This document shows, piece by piece, positions 12,001-23,617 of a stretch of DNA of 64,000 nt. The notes under the pieces were generated by a model. The model saw only the letters and a program-made list of their open reading frames with translations, made no database searches and was not told the origin of the DNA. The translations under genes were made by a program, and so were the position numbers. Numbering within the stretch: position 1 is the stretch's first letter; every line of letters begins with the position of its first letter. Source of the DNA: Malania oleifera (Eukaryota > Streptophyta > Magnoliopsida > Santalales > Ximeniaceae); contig NC_080418.1 of assembly GCF_029873635.1 (NCBI RefSeq), positions 8,213,562-8,277,561 on the forward strand, written 5' to 3'.

Positions 12001-15000
12001 AGAAAGGGAACTAAAAAAAATCTTGACACATGATGCAATATGGGTGTACATTAAAATTTTTGTAGAGTATATGGATGGCCATTTGTTTTGTTCAACCGTC
12101 AGTAAATGAGTTTGCTTCACTTTGAACCCATTAACCCTCGCCCATTTGTTACCTGGTCAGCTGGTCCATAATTGTTTTTTCTGTCCCTAGGGGATAGAGA
12201 AAGTAAGACTTTAGGAAAAATAATTTCATTGGATGGAGAGCCAACATGGAAATATAGAAAGAGAAAGTGCAATATTCTTTGATGCTTCCAACTAAATATG
12301 TTGAAATATTAAGGAAAATATATAAAATAAATTTATCATCTGCAAACTCTCTCTCTAAACCCTGATACCCTGTCATATATATATTACCAGCATAATAAGA
12401 TTGCTATGAAGATAATGGAATTTTAGTTTCCCTGGTTTTAATTATAAAACATACCTTTTCCAATGTATACATTTATGCTGTTATAGCATTTAATTCAACA
12501 AATGCTTCTACTTTTGACTTCTTACTGTTTGGAATTATTTTTAGGCAGGTATAACTAAAACTTCTTCTAAAACTGGTCTGTGACAGGAAATGAGCATTGA
12601 AGAGCGTAAGAACACCACACCACGGACCATAATGATTGGTGGAAAAGCATTTGCAACGTATACAAATGCTAAAAGGATAGTTAAGCTGGTAAATGATGTT
12701 GGTGCCCTTGTCAACAATGATCCCGATGTTGATGACTATTTGAAGGTAATGTACTTTATACTTGTGTCTAGGACTGTGGGAGACAGTACTCTTAAAAATC
12801 TGTCATCATTTTTTGTTGTTTGTTTATAATGCCATCCAGTTCACATTGTGTCACCTTTCTGCTAGTTCACGTTGGAAATTTGAGCAGCTATTTTATTGAG
12901 ATTGTGTAACTGTGTTGGGACTCGGGAGCAACTAGAATATTCCTTAGATTTTTCTTATTTTTTTGTCATTCTAGCATAATAGTACATTCCATAATTGAGG
13001 AAGTGAGGATCTGCTCAATTAAGCAATTTGTGTGTAGCACAACATTAGTGTGCTCAAGAACAGTATTAGTGAAGACCGTGAGGCAAAATTCATGTTTAGG
13101 AATGCAAACTTTTGTACAGTGACCATTAGATAACATAGCCCCATAATGAGGAAAGGGAAAAACTTGGCTAGAATTTTCCTTCTAAATATATGATCTATAT
13201 CATTTATAAGGATGAGTTTTTGCATACATTGTGAAAGTTGTACATAGTGTTTCTGTCCTTCCAAAAAACGCTGAATTATCTTTTGAACTGAGAAGATACA
13301 AGAGTTATATTCCTCTTTAAAGATTTATTTGTTGTACATTTTTTGTCCCAAAAAAAAAGTGGTGATTAATTGATTATGTCAATGGGCAGATGCAATGATT
13401 TGGCGATAGTGATTGGGTGTTTTTTATGTTGTTTTTCATTCTTACTCATGATAAAATTTGCACGAGGAGATGTTTTTAAATTATTATATAATTGAAATTG
13501 TCATAAACCCACTTAGAAGGACATATGCTAGATAAGTTTAGTAGTATTAGATGTCTCACAAAGTGCTGGGGAGGCTAAGGGCCCTTTTTAGTTGTCGAAA
13601 ACAGTTTCTATTTTCCATTTTAGTTTTCCAAAAGATTACAAAAAGTTAGCTAATATTTCAGTTTTACAATATTTGTATGAAATGGAACAATAAGGATAAA
13701 AAGTTTTGGCACTTTTCATTCTTGGAAAATATATTTATATTTTTTTTTCCTTTTCTAATTTTTCAACTAATTACAAATATGCCACCTTGTTTTCTAAGTT
13801 TGGAATAGATCATTTTATTATTTTCTGGATTTCTAACTTCCTATTTTGCGTGAGAGCTTCAAAATTCATGATCCTAAATATTGCCTTGTTCAATATTTGG
13901 AAAATTGAAAACAAGTTGTCTTTTTTATAATTATATTGAAATCTTGAAATAAAAAATGAAAAACTGTTTTGCACAATTAAACATTCTTTTTTGTTTCCTA
14001 CCTTTTTAAGAATCTTGAAAAACTAAAGAATGAGCTGAAATTTTTATAATTATTTGGAAAACTAAAAAATGAAAAATAGAAAATGTTTTGCACACCTAAA
14101 TGGGCCCAAAACACTTTGGCTTCCAAAGGTTTGTGATGCGATCTTAAGAAGCAAGAGCAATTGTATAGCATTAGGCATGGATGTGTTCCTTCTTGTTCCA
14201 GCCTTTTATAGAGTAAGGACCATGTGTTATACACCCCGGGTGCACTTTATTTAGCAACATATTCATCTTTTTAATATATATTTTTGTGTATTTGAAAATA
14301 TTATAATTAATTTTCACTAGGATGGAAGATGTTTGAGAACCCGAGGTAGTTAGTATACATCTTTGTATGCAATACCTTCCCCAAAATTGCCATGCCATTT
14401 CTTGGTTTGAATTTTGCTATGCAGTATTGCTTTCCTTTTAATATATTGCTTCTACATTAAGAGCCATAGTCTGTCTCTCTTATTGTTTTAAGATTGCACT
14501 GTTTGAACATTATATTGTTTTTCCTTGCCTTGTCAACTTAATATTAAGGTTTTATTTCAGATCAATCACACTCATCTGTTTGTAATGCCCAACTTGTCCA
14601 GGTTGTTTTTGTTCCAAATTACAACGTTTCTGTTGCGGAACTGCTTGTTCCAGGAAGTGAGCTATCGCAGCATATCAGCACATCAGGCATGGAAGCAAGT
14701 GGTACAAGCAATATGAAGTTTGCACTTAATGGTTGTCTTATAATTGGGACACTGGATGGTGCTAACGTCGAAATTAGAGAGGAAATTGGGGAGGAGAACT
14801 TCTTTCTCTTTGGTGCCACTGCAGATGAAGTCCCTAGGCTGCGCAAGGAAAGGGAGAATGGACTGGTAATGTCCAATGAGCAATACATCTTCTCTAGTCA
14901 TTTCAAATCATGCAGGGAAAAAAAAAAAAAAAACTCTCAAATGTGGACCGACCCTTTCCCACTGATGAAAGGTTAGGGCCCATTTAGTTGTGAAAAATAT

Positions 15001-18000
15001 TTTCCGTTAACTATTTTTTAGTTTTCCAAAGAATTATAAAAACTTAACTTTTTTATAAAAAAATAAAATTCAAGATTTATATTAAAGGGTAGAAAATAAT
15101 GAATTTGTTTAAATCTGTATAACAACTTAACATTTTTTATTTATAGATTTCAAAATAACTGCAAAAAAACTTTTTTTCCCACTTTTCCAAAAATTATATA
15201 AGGTGATTTTTTAGATCATGAATTTTGGGGCTTGATTTGCGTGTAGATTTAGAAGAAACTGTATGCATAATCGGTACAAATTAAAGTCAAAGATGTGAAT
15301 TTTTCATGTTCCTATAAAGAAAGTAAGTGTTAGAAAATTAGAAAAAAATATTTTGAAAAAAAATATGTTTTCAAACTTTTCTATATATAAATTTAGAAAA
15401 TTGGAAAATAAGATGGCGTATTTGTAATTATTAGAAAAATTATAAAATAAATATAAAAGTATTTCTACAAAAAAATAGTATCAAATGTTTATTGTGGTTC
15501 GTTTATCTCATACAAATGGTGTAAAAATGAAAAATTAGTTAACTTTTTTGTAATTTTTTGGAAAACTAAAATGGAAAATGAAAATTGCTTTCCACCGCTA
15601 AACAGGCCCTTATTCTCTTTGCTCAACTCTGCACAATATGTTGGGATATCGAGGGAGTAAAGAGGTTTCTAGTAGTATCCTGAACAACTAAACTGGATTT
15701 AGTACCTATACAGGAAAGCTAGAGTCACTTGCCAAGGCCTCCATTGCCTCACATTAGATCAAGCAATTTTTGGGTTGCCTAGGTTTTCCATATATTTTGC
15801 CCTGTGATAATGAGCTGATATTTTTATCCTGTTCTGACATACCATCCTTGTTGATCAAACAGTTTAAGCCAGATCCTCGGTTCGAAGAGGCCAAGCAATT
15901 TATAAGAACAGGAGTATTTGGAAGCTATGACTACAACCCACTCCTCGAGTCTCTGGAGGGGAATTCTGGTTATGGTCGTGGTGATTATTTTCTTGTCGGT
16001 CATGACTTTCCAAGTTACATGGATGCTCAGGCCAGAGTAGATGAAGCTTACAAGTAAGAAGTTACTCCCTTGACCTTGAAAGCTTGCTGTTTTGGTATTG
16101 CTGCAATCTCCCAGTTGCAACATTATTCTCCATCTCAATCACTTGTCATGATTTCATATTTTCCCTTTTACAAGAACATCTTTTTTTTTTTTTTTTTTTT
16201 TAATGGCAGTACCTCCTAAACTTTATTAGAAAACCCCTTACTTATGGCAGAGAAATACCGTGGTTCCAATCTTGAGACTTTGGGACATTAAAAATAAACA
16301 CCAAGACCCTAAAACAACCTTAACCAACATAATCAAAACCAATAAACCAATGACCAACAACCAATCAAAAACTAAACAACTATAAAGTAGTAAACAAACA
16401 AAACTTCGAAAGATAAACACAAAACATTACGAGCGCAAAGAAAGAAATCCTAACAAATTCAATTGAATCATTCTCCTGACTTGCTGTGGAAGATCATCCT
16501 CGCAACTATATGATCGAGAAATATTAGATTCACCCTGTTTGGCAAAGAAATCTGCACTTTTATTCGCCTCTCTATAAATATGATCCACTTTAAACTGTAT
16601 GTCTCTCAATGCTAGCATAAGCTATTCTCACAAATCCCATAATTTCCAAACCGAGCACTTCCCAGAATTTATCCACTGAACCAACAAAGTAGAGTCACAT
16701 GCAATCTTCACTTGATCAAATCCGAGTTCTTTACATAAATTAATCCCAAAAATAATTGCCTTCAATTGAGCCATGTTATTTGTTCCATAACCCAATAATG
16801 AGAAAAAAGCTACTTTAACTAAACCTTTTTCATCTCTTATTATGCCTCCATCACCACAATTATCTGGGTTACCTCTACAGCTCCCATCCACATTCAACTT
16901 AACCCAACCTATCCCAGGTTTACACCATCTGACTACACAAGGAAGACGAACCTCCACATTTTTCACTTGAATTTCCAAAGCATGAAGGACTGCAATATCC
17001 GTGCAAGAAGCAGGTGCACATTTATTTAACTTGTCTGAAATGGATTTCAACCAATATTTAACATCAAGCCATACAGTTCTCACCGAATCATGAATTGATT
17101 CCATCCTGGCTCTACATCGACGAGTCCAGAGTCTCTAAATGATGAGACTAGGTATGAGACCTACAAAATGTCTAACTGTGAGGCCCGTCTTGCACAACTA
17201 AATCAGACATTAACTCTACCGTTCCAAAGTACTCGTTGCCATACAACTAACACCCAATGCCACTGCTGCTTGTTTCCATACCTCCTGGGCAAAAGATCCA
17301 GTGCAAAACACATGGTCTAGAGATTCAATCTTGGCATTTGAACAACAATCACATCGAGAGGCCATCTGAACACCTACTTCTTTAATACGAGTATCAACCG
17401 GAAGACAAGCGAACCAAGACTTCCACATACAAATTGACACCCTTTTGGGCAACATAGGATGTTAGATCCATTTTGCAACTGAGAATTCCTCTATGCTTTC
17501 TTATAATTTCCAAAGCACTTGCCGTGGTGAATTTCCCATCTGTTGAAAGTTCCCAAATTACTGTATCTGGACCCTCCTTGCAAGAAATAGCAGAGTTCAT
17601 TACCTCCTCACCCTGATCTTCACCCAACAGATCCACTAATAAATCAACATTCCACCCATCTCTATCCCAACAATCTCATGTTTGAAGCTTATGGTTACTG
17701 ATTTCCTGAACCCTAGCACAAAGAGGACCGGAGGCTAACCATCGATCAAACTAGAAAGAAGCCGACCCTTCTTTAATTTGAACACGGACATGCTCTAAAA
17801 CTTCAGGAATCACATGAACAATCGATCTCCAAAATCTGGTTCCTTTATCTAGTTTCATTTCTCTCAAGTGGTGTTTCTTATACAAATACTTGCCTTTAAA
17901 GAATTGAGTCCATAGATTATCCATAGTTAACAATCTCCACACAAACTTCATATGCAATGATTTTTTTACCTCCTTCAAATCCCTAATGCCCAAACCACCC

Positions 18001-21000
18001 TCACCAACAGGCTTACATATATTAGACCAGGAACACCAATTCCTCTTCTTTTTGTCATTTACTCCACTCCAGAAAAAATTCAATAACATAGAATTTATCT
18101 TTGTGAAAACAGTATTTGGAATGTCCATTACCGCCAATTGATGAACCGTCATTGATGACAATACATGCTTAATTAAAATTAGGCGACCCCCTTGAGATAA
18201 AAGCTTAAATTTCCAACCCGCTATCTTTTTCCTCAATTTATCAACTAGAGGCTCTAAAATACGGGCCGTAAGATGACCCGATACCAAAGGAACACCCAAG
18301 TATGTAGCAGGGAGACCTCCTTCCGCAAAGCCAATCGTCCTTAATGAAGATCTCTTACGAGCATAATCAATTCTCTTTGACAAAAAAATACTTGACTTTT
18401 CTTTATTTATCAATTGACCAGACCAATCCTCATATTTCTTCACAATCTTAATAAGCATTCGAATGGAACTTCTCTTACCATTGGCAAAAATAAGAATGTC
18501 ATCCGCATAGAGAAGGTGAGATACCAAAGGCGCCCCACAAGGATGATAGTAAGCCCCTATCTTATTCTTCATGAAATTTTTCTTTAGAAGCTGAGTGAGA
18601 ACTTCTTGTAAAATAATAAATAGATAAAGAGATAGAGGATCTCCTTGCCGAAGCCCTCGAGAAGGTTTAAAGAAACCTTTATAAGTGTCATTCATCATAA
18701 TGGAGAACCAAGGAGAGGAGACACATTCCGCCACTAAACCACAAAATCTCCGTGAGAATCCAAAGTTTTTCAGAACCACATTTAAAAAATCTCAATCAAC
18801 CCTATCATATGCCTTAGCCATGTCCACTTTGATCATTACATTTCCACCATTAGATTTTTTATGCAAAGAATAAACCATTTCTTGAGCCAACGTAATATTT
18901 TCATATATACTTCTACCAGGAATGAAAGCTCCCTATTCTGGAGAAATCAAAGCAGACAATAAACTTGTCATCCTTGCAACAATAATTTTTGAAAAAATTT
19001 TGTAGATAACACTACAAAGACTAATAGGCCTAAACTTGTCAAAACTTTGAGAATTCTGAACTTTTTGGATTATAACAATGTAAGAAGCAGAATAAAATCT
19101 AGGAAGAGGAGACCCAGCAAAAAAATCTCTAGCTGCATTGATCATGTCTTCTTTTACAATATCCTAGCAATCATGGAAAAAAGCCGAACCAAAATCATCC
19201 GGACCTGGGCTACTATTTCTCGGGATAGAAAGAATAGCATCCCTTGCCTCCACCTCAGACGGTTCGCGACAGAGATCAATATTCTCCTCTGTAGAAACCA
19301 TAGGAGATATTATATCAACAAGGTTAGCTGTTCGACTGGGGCCTACACCTGTTAAAAAAGTTCGAAAATACCTTACTGCACCCTTATGGACAGCCTCCAT
19401 AGAATCCAACACTTCTCCATTCGGAAGTTTCAAAGAATGAATCATGGACTTCTTCCTCCTTTGATTCACAAATGCATGAAAGAACTTTGTATTGTTATCC
19501 CCCGCCTCCAACCATTTCTTTTTGGCTAGCTGAGAAATACGAATCTCCTCCCTCTTTTCCCATGCTTCCAACTCGAGTTTAGTAAGGAAAAAATCTTCCT
19601 CCATTTCTGGCGAATACCCTTCCTGAAGCTGAGCCTCTAGCACTTCCATACTTTCCTCCAATTTTTAAATGTTCTGCTGTACATGTCCAAAAACCTGTTT
19701 GTTCCAGTTTCGAATTGCAACTTTTGTATGTTTCAATTTCCCAGCAAGTCTAACTAAACCTGAGCCATGAGACTCCTCCCTCCAGGCTTCCTCCACGCAA
19801 GACTTAAAAAACTGGTGCGTGCTTCACATATTTTGATACCTGAATGGAAAAGGACCATACCGATGCAAATTTCTATGAAATCGAATAATCAATGGGTTAT
19901 GATCCGAAGTCCTCCTCTTTCCATACTCAAAATAAGTATTTGGAAAAACTTGGAGAAGATTCGAATTATAGAGCACCCTATCCAATTTTGCCCAACTCCG
20001 AGAATTACCATTGTGACCATTACACCAAGACATGTTTCTGCCAGTACCAACCAAATCCATAAGACCACAGTTGTCCAAGCAAGTATTAAATTCCTCCATA
20101 GACGATAATGGCCTCATATGACCACCAATACGTTCCGAATCTGAATGGATGATATTAAAATCTCCCGCCACTAACCAAGGGAAATCATCCCTCTTAACAA
20201 ACTCCAAATCATTCCAAAGTTCCCGACGATCTGTTTGACGACATTTAGCATAAACAAATGAAGCCAAGAAAATCTGGTCCACAGAACTAAAAATACCCGA
20301 AATAACTTGATTAAACATATGTTGTAACTCAAAGTGCACTTCCTCTTCCCAAAACATCCAAATTACCTCCCACTGAAGCATTCGCACAAAAATTCGGAAA
20401 ATTTAGAAAGTCAGCCCATTGCAACATCAAACTTTCATCAGAAAATGGCTTTGAAAGAACCAAAATAGAAGGCGAAAATTGCCTCATTAACTTATGTAAA
20501 CGATTTTTTGACGTGCCTAATCCCTGCACGTTCCACACTAGAATTGTATTAATCACAAATCAAGTTTCTTTGGACGGGTAATAACCCCCTGAGACTTCTT
20601 CTCACTTTGTCCATTAATATCCTTCAACTTAACAAGCAGAACATGTAAGTCATCATCCAAACAAAAGTCTTTTTCCAATGGGAGTTTGTCTAAAGTATTT
20701 GTCTCCACCTCCCTATCTGATTCACAATTATGTGGGACACACTTGGCCATGAAAGTACACTCTTGTTCCAAAATTTTTGTAACCATACTACTAGACGTCA
20801 TCAACTGATCACGCACTACTATACCATCTTCCACTATCAGAATATTAGCGTCAGGAGCACCCAAGAATGGTTCAACAATCTCCTCCCTCTGCACAATTTT
20901 ATACTGATTTATATTCCGCTGCGAATTCTCCACTTCAGGCCTCGAATCTTCAGGAACAAACTTCCCCTCTTCCATCGCACTTTGCGAAATTGTCTCAACC

Positions 21001-23617
21001 ACTGGCAAAATTTGTGATGTCGTTGCACCCTCTTGAGCCTAAGCCCCCTCTAAAGGTTCTTCAACAATGCATGGATCTATCAATTCTCTCTGAACTTCCT
21101 TCCCTTTATCCAATTTCTTCACATGCCAAATTTCTTTTCGATTTTCTTGTCTACCATTTTCCGTATTCATACTTCTATCCCCAGTTTTCTGTTTCCTTTC
21201 ACCCCCTCGGCATACCACCTTTGAATGCCCCTATCTATGACATTTTTCACAATAAAATCCTTGCTTTTCGTACCTCACTTCCTGCCAAATTTTTTGATTT
21301 GCAGATACAACAATCGGGAAAGCATCCACCTGATCTGCTAATAAATCCACCTCCACGCACATTCTCGCACCTATAGCCCTAGTTCGATTAAGCGTAGCAT
21401 TGTCAGTTCCCAGGTATCGACCAAACCTCGTGGCAAGAATTTGTAAGCAATCGTTGTACATGTGCATCACAAGACCAGGGAGAAATAACCATTGAGGGGC
21501 CAAGGATGGTTCCTGCTTCAGGTTGAAATCCTTTGTCCATCGAAAAAGATGAAATGAAAATCCAGCCAAAATCCTTCCTTTACGAGACCATCCATGAAGA
21601 AAATTTCGTTCATTCTTCATCTGAACCAGTACGTGAAAATCATCCATGAAACTAACAGAAGGGATCTCCGAAAGGCCCCACGACTTTATGATATTCAAAC
21701 GGATAACGTCAATGGGTGGTCTAGAGCGCAAAAATTTTAAAACCAACTCAAATCGAAAATCTTCCACCACTTTGTTCATCTCAGCCTCAGAGAATATAAA
21801 ACCAACATCTTCATCTACATCCACTAGATATCTCATGGCTAGTTTGAAAAAGGAAGATGACGGGTTAACAGCATGAGAACGTGATACTACATGGGCATAT
21901 GACAAAGAACCAGAACCACCTTTCAAAAGAGGCCCCACTGGTGGAGGATCCCCCAGAGGGCCAACAGGTGCCACCATCGACTCCTAGACAGTAGACGTTT
22001 TACTTCAACGAAACTTGAAGAGAGACATACCTGACTTGGAAAGAGTATCGGTAGAAGAAAGCTTGCCGAAAGCTTGCCGGAAGCAACAGCGTTTGATTCT
22101 CCTCTACGAAACCCCCAGTTCCTTCGTCGTCGTCACAAGATCAAGAGTTCCCGAAATCGCCGTCGTCCCACCAGTGTCGTCGCGAGAAAACCTGGGATCA
22201 CGGCCAAGATGCACTGGTTCTAGCCAAAATCCAGGTGCAGGGGAGTGGATTGGGTTCCGGAGCGATTTGTGAGGTTCCAATCGCAAAGCCCGTCGCCGCC
22301 TATCTGGATGAGAGTGCGCTGGGATTCGATTCACCGCTTGTCTAGACTATTGTGCCACCGGAATTTGATTCACCAGTTGTTCCTGGTGTTCTTTGAGTGA
22401 ACCAAGCGGCAATCGAACTCGCAACGCCTCTCTGCTGCGAAACCCCCTGAAACCTCGGCTCTTTGCCCATTGCAGATTCAGAGAAACGAGAGTCGTTGCA
22501 CCGGCACAGATGAACGCCGCTGCAAACGTCGGAGACGAAAGCCGCTTCAACGCCGGAGATGGGACGCATGCCGCTGCTACGCTGGAGACGGGATGCACAC
22601 CGCTGCAACACCGGAGACGGGACTCGCACCGCCCTGCTTGTCGCCCTAGAATGAAAAAATGCAATATTTTAGGTCATTTTGCGACTTCAAGAACACTTGG
22701 CGTTATTTGCGACTTCAAAAAACATTGGGAAAAGGAAGGGAAAATATGAAGGAATTCACTTTTCATGTTTGGTTATCAAGGAAAGTGAGAATTTTACACG
22801 TCATTGTGCATTTGATTTTTCTTTTTTTGTAATCATTTTGACAATGCAATGGAAAATGAATTTCTTTCCTTTTTTCAAACAAAATCCTTGATCCAAACGA
22901 GCCTTCTTAATCGGAACTGTAACCAAAATAAATTTAAGTTATTCAGGTCATTTTCTAGCCTTCAGTTTTTAAACAATGGATTTTGCATAGGATGGTTAGA
23001 CACTTGTTTCAAAAACACAGATGGCATACCGCCGCTGGCTCCCCTTTCAGCTCAAGCACATAGGTAACAGAGTCTGGCTACGTAGACACAATGATCATAC
23101 ATTGCGTCTTGATAAACTTGCCAAAAGGCGACACTTTTGAGGTGCTGCACGGAATTTCTTGACACTGGACATTGTGGTCATAATGCGAAGATTCTAGTTT
23201 AAACTGATGCCAAAACGAACATCATGATTATGAAATAAATGTGCATCTTATAAATTCTAGCCATCCCCTTTCCTTTCATTTGATGATTATGGTTTTCGCT
23301 TCCACTTTTTCAAATGCTAATATTTAGATGCTTTCTATGAAGTTTGACACTTATAAATCATGCCTGTACTTAATAGGCCATGATCTTATGCCACCAGAAA
23401 TTTTACCTTTGGAGGAATATCATGTTAAAAGGGTGGCCTGAAACCTCTCGGTTTGTTGTTTAACTTCAATTTCCAATTTATCCCCTACAGGGATAGGAGA
23501 AGGTGGCTAAAGAAGTCCATATTAAGCACTGCTGGAAGTGGTAAATTTAGCAGTGACCGGACTATTGCTCAGTACGCCAAGGAAATATGGAGCATCGAGG
23601 ACTGCCCTGTACCATAG
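3042..23617 (+). CDS. PHS2: alpha-glucan phosphorylase, cytosolic H isozyme (15 exons)
   Basis: Glycogen/starch phosphorylase (EC 2.4.1.1): reversibly transfers glucose from alpha-1,4-glucan ends to phosphate, giving glucose 1-phosphate. The H isozyme acts in the cytosol on branched heteroglycans and in maltose turnover. Exons: 3042-3239, 3900-4079, 4572-4748, 5908-5993, 6201-6390, 6622-6714, 7545-7729, 7857-7974, 8062-8190, 10649-10867, 10954-11157, 12587-12745, 14602-14865, 15863-16053, 23491-23617. All introns are GT-AG and phase is kept throughout, giving 839 codons (Arabidopsis PHS2 is about 841). Visible motifs are GNGGLGRLA at residues 133-141 and the pyridoxal-phosphate signature EASGTSNMK ending at Lys685. 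There is no transit peptide and no central insert of the plastidic L type, which marks it as H type. Start: ATG in GCAATGG, the first in frame. Ser202 stands where relatives recalled have Arg (VRFFG). Intron 14 is 7.4 kb because of a LINE. Confidence 0.95.
3245..3269 (+). repeat. (CT)n microsatellite at the start of intron 1
   Basis: A run of about twelve CT units begins a few bases after the exon 1 donor. Simple repeat; no further role is visible. Confidence 0.8.
4816..5890. mobile_element. long-armed foldback (inverted-repeat) element in intron 3
   Basis: The left end AGGAGAAATTATTGG matches the reverse complement of the right end, and similarity continues inward for almost the whole length. 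Paired blocks include GACAACTTCCAAGTAGACCA with its partner near 5800, the ATTACCTAGTAGAATATAT block with its partner near 5565, and TAAAGCTCATTTC with its partner near 5480. The arms are each roughly 500 bp and meet near 5350 in AT-rich sequence. No protein is encoded. Long arms suggest a Mutator-type or foldback non-autonomous element, but no target duplication could be defined. The right end stops 17 bp before exon 4, so its final CT-rich bases serve as the pyrimidine tract of the acceptor. Confidence 0.8.
8740..10294. mobile_element. possible larger TIR element in intron 9 (host of the hAT-type MITE)
   Basis: The left end GGTGTGTTTATTTTGGTGGC resembles the reverse complement of the right end (GGATGTGTTTGGTTTGGTAGC), about 70 percent over some 40 bp by eye. 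The interior includes an unusually GC-rich block at 9660-9970 with a minus-strand open frame of about 90 codons that I cannot assign. No clean target duplication was seen. Non-autonomous at best; the boundaries are tentative. Confidence 0.4.
8975..9567. mobile_element. hAT-type MITE with 8-bp target duplication
   Basis: Terminal inverted repeats CAATGTTTTAAAAGG are perfect for 15 bp. The flanks carry the identical octamer AAAAATAC at 8967-8974 and 9568-9575. An 8-bp duplication and CA-starting ends fit the hAT superfamily. The interior repeats GCCTTGAGGC- and AAGGCAAGGCG-like motifs near both ends and encodes nothing. At 593 bp it is a non-autonomous copy. Confidence 0.8.
11300..11670 (+). 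mobile_element. RTE-type LINE fragment in intron 11
   Basis: Short conceptual translations resemble the C-terminal part of plant RTE-clade LINE ORFs: a segment near 11370-11400 reads [10 protein letters not shown] (family pattern EMRMLRWM.G) and one near 11555-11570 reads GAPVRRSEL, both typical of the region after the reverse transcriptase. The two parts lie in different frames and are separated by a SINE-like insert at 11457-11533. It is 5'-truncated and non-functional. Confidence 0.55.
11457..11533 (-). mobile_element. SINE 3' fragment (Au-SINE-like)
   Basis: An A-run followed by GGGCAGCCCGGTGCACAAAG, then CCCGCGTATGCGGGG and GGGCGGACCAC, matches what I recall as the T-tailed 3' end of the plant Au SINE read on the minus strand. 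The tRNA-like promoter half is missing. It interrupts the RTE-type LINE fragment in the same intron. Confidence 0.55.
11698..12339. repeat. pair of diverged direct repeats, about 90 bp each
   Basis: Sequence at 11698-11785 (containing CTAAATATGTTGAAATATTT) recurs in the same orientation at 12253-12339 (containing CTAAATATGTTGAAATATTA). Both include AAAATATATAAA and end in AATAAATTTAT. They are 555 bp apart in intron 11 and enclose non-coding AT-rich DNA. They could be ends of a small element or an old segmental duplication. Confidence 0.6.
13579..14107. mobile_element. MITE copy 1, GGGCC(C/T) family, intron 12
   Basis: The left end GGGCCCTTTTTAGTTGTCGA and the right end (reverse complement GGGCCCATTTAGGTGTGCAA) form inverted repeats of about 50 bp, which include TTTTCCATTTTAGTTTTCC. 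The interior is AT-rich and non-coding. The 5' flank ends TAA, compatible with a PIF/Harbinger-type target, but the 3' flank is AAA. Confidence 0.65.
14976..15609. mobile_element. MITE copy 2, same family, intron 13
   Basis: The left end GGGCCCATTTAGTTGTGAAA pairs with the right end (reverse complement GGGCCTGTTTAGCGGTGGAA), and both continue into a TTTTAGTTTTCC block. TTA flanks both sides (14973-14975 and 15610-15612), fitting the 3-bp duplication of PIF/Harbinger (Tourist-like) elements. The interior is AT-rich and non-coding. It shares its ends with the copy in intron 12. Confidence 0.7.
16427..20556 (-). pseudogene. LINE ORF2: endonuclease, reverse transcriptase, zf-RVT, RNase H
   Basis: Endonuclease motifs in order: WNVQG near 20530, GDFNII near 20165, LDRVLYN near 19985 and SDHNPL near 19895. 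Reverse transcriptase covers about 19660-17750, with the catalytic YADD in [10 protein letters not shown] near 18515. The zinc-binding zf-RVT part is at 17636-17216. The C-terminal RNase H (17104-16427) has NVDGS, ACDST and SADFFAK, but the usual catalytic Glu of NNxAEL is Gln (NNMAQL). Frame changes fall near 20350 and 17430, and several in-frame stops are present (for example near 19824, 19164, 18933 and 17751). A retained RNase H domain is known for many plant L1 lineages. The copy is dead. Confidence 0.8.
20553..21977 (-). pseudogene. LINE ORF1 (RNA-binding, DUF4283-like with zinc knuckle)
   Basis: This is one minus-strand frame from 21977 to 20553, broken by in-frame stops at about 21231 and 21040. 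The N-terminal half looks like the DUF4283-type domain of plant L1 ORF1 proteins, with a FRWTKDF-containing stretch. Near 21245-21190 lies a CX2C...GHX4C zinc knuckle (CEKC then GHSKVVC), with one stop inside it. The acidic C-terminal part reaches LDL at 20555, overlapping the first codon of ORF2. In life this protein coats the LINE RNA. The first frame starts at an ATG-type start at 21977 just after the GC-rich leader. Confidence 0.75.
22764..22903. mobile_element. small MITE-like inverted repeat in intron 14
   Basis: GTTTGGTTATCAAGGA at the left pairs with TCCTTGATCCAAAC at the right. The inner flanks are rich in GGAAAG/CTTTCC. The end sequence resembles the element at 24277-24471, suggesting one family. 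No coding potential. Confidence 0.4.
22904..23490 (+). other. remainder of intron 14 between LINE/MITE and last exon
   Basis: Ordinary AT-rich intron sequence ending in a good pyrimidine tract and CCCCTACAG acceptor at 23490. Nothing further was recognised. Confidence 0.6.

Larger units (their letters stand above)
16179..22687 (-). mobile_element. L1-type LINE, nearly full length, antisense in phosphorylase intron 14
   Basis: Read on the minus strand it has a GC-rich 5' UTR (about 22687-21978), ORF1, ORF2 with endonuclease, reverse transcriptase, zf-RVT and RNase H parts, a short 3' UTR and an A-tail (seen as the T-run at 16181-16201). CAAGAACA occurs at 16171-16178 and again at 22688-22695, a plausible 8-bp target duplication that sets the ends. 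Both ORFs carry stops and ORF2 has at least two frame changes, so this copy is not active. It accounts for almost all of intron 14, yet the flanking exons 14 and 15 join in phase. Confidence 0.85.

Noticed and set aside
15824-16138. Minus-strand open frame over phosphorylase exon 14
   Set aside because: Antisense shadow of a well-supported exon.
22004-22660. GC-rich block with several open frames on both strands
   Set aside because: Position directly ahead of LINE ORF1 and composition fit the LINE 5' UTR; the frames show no known domain.
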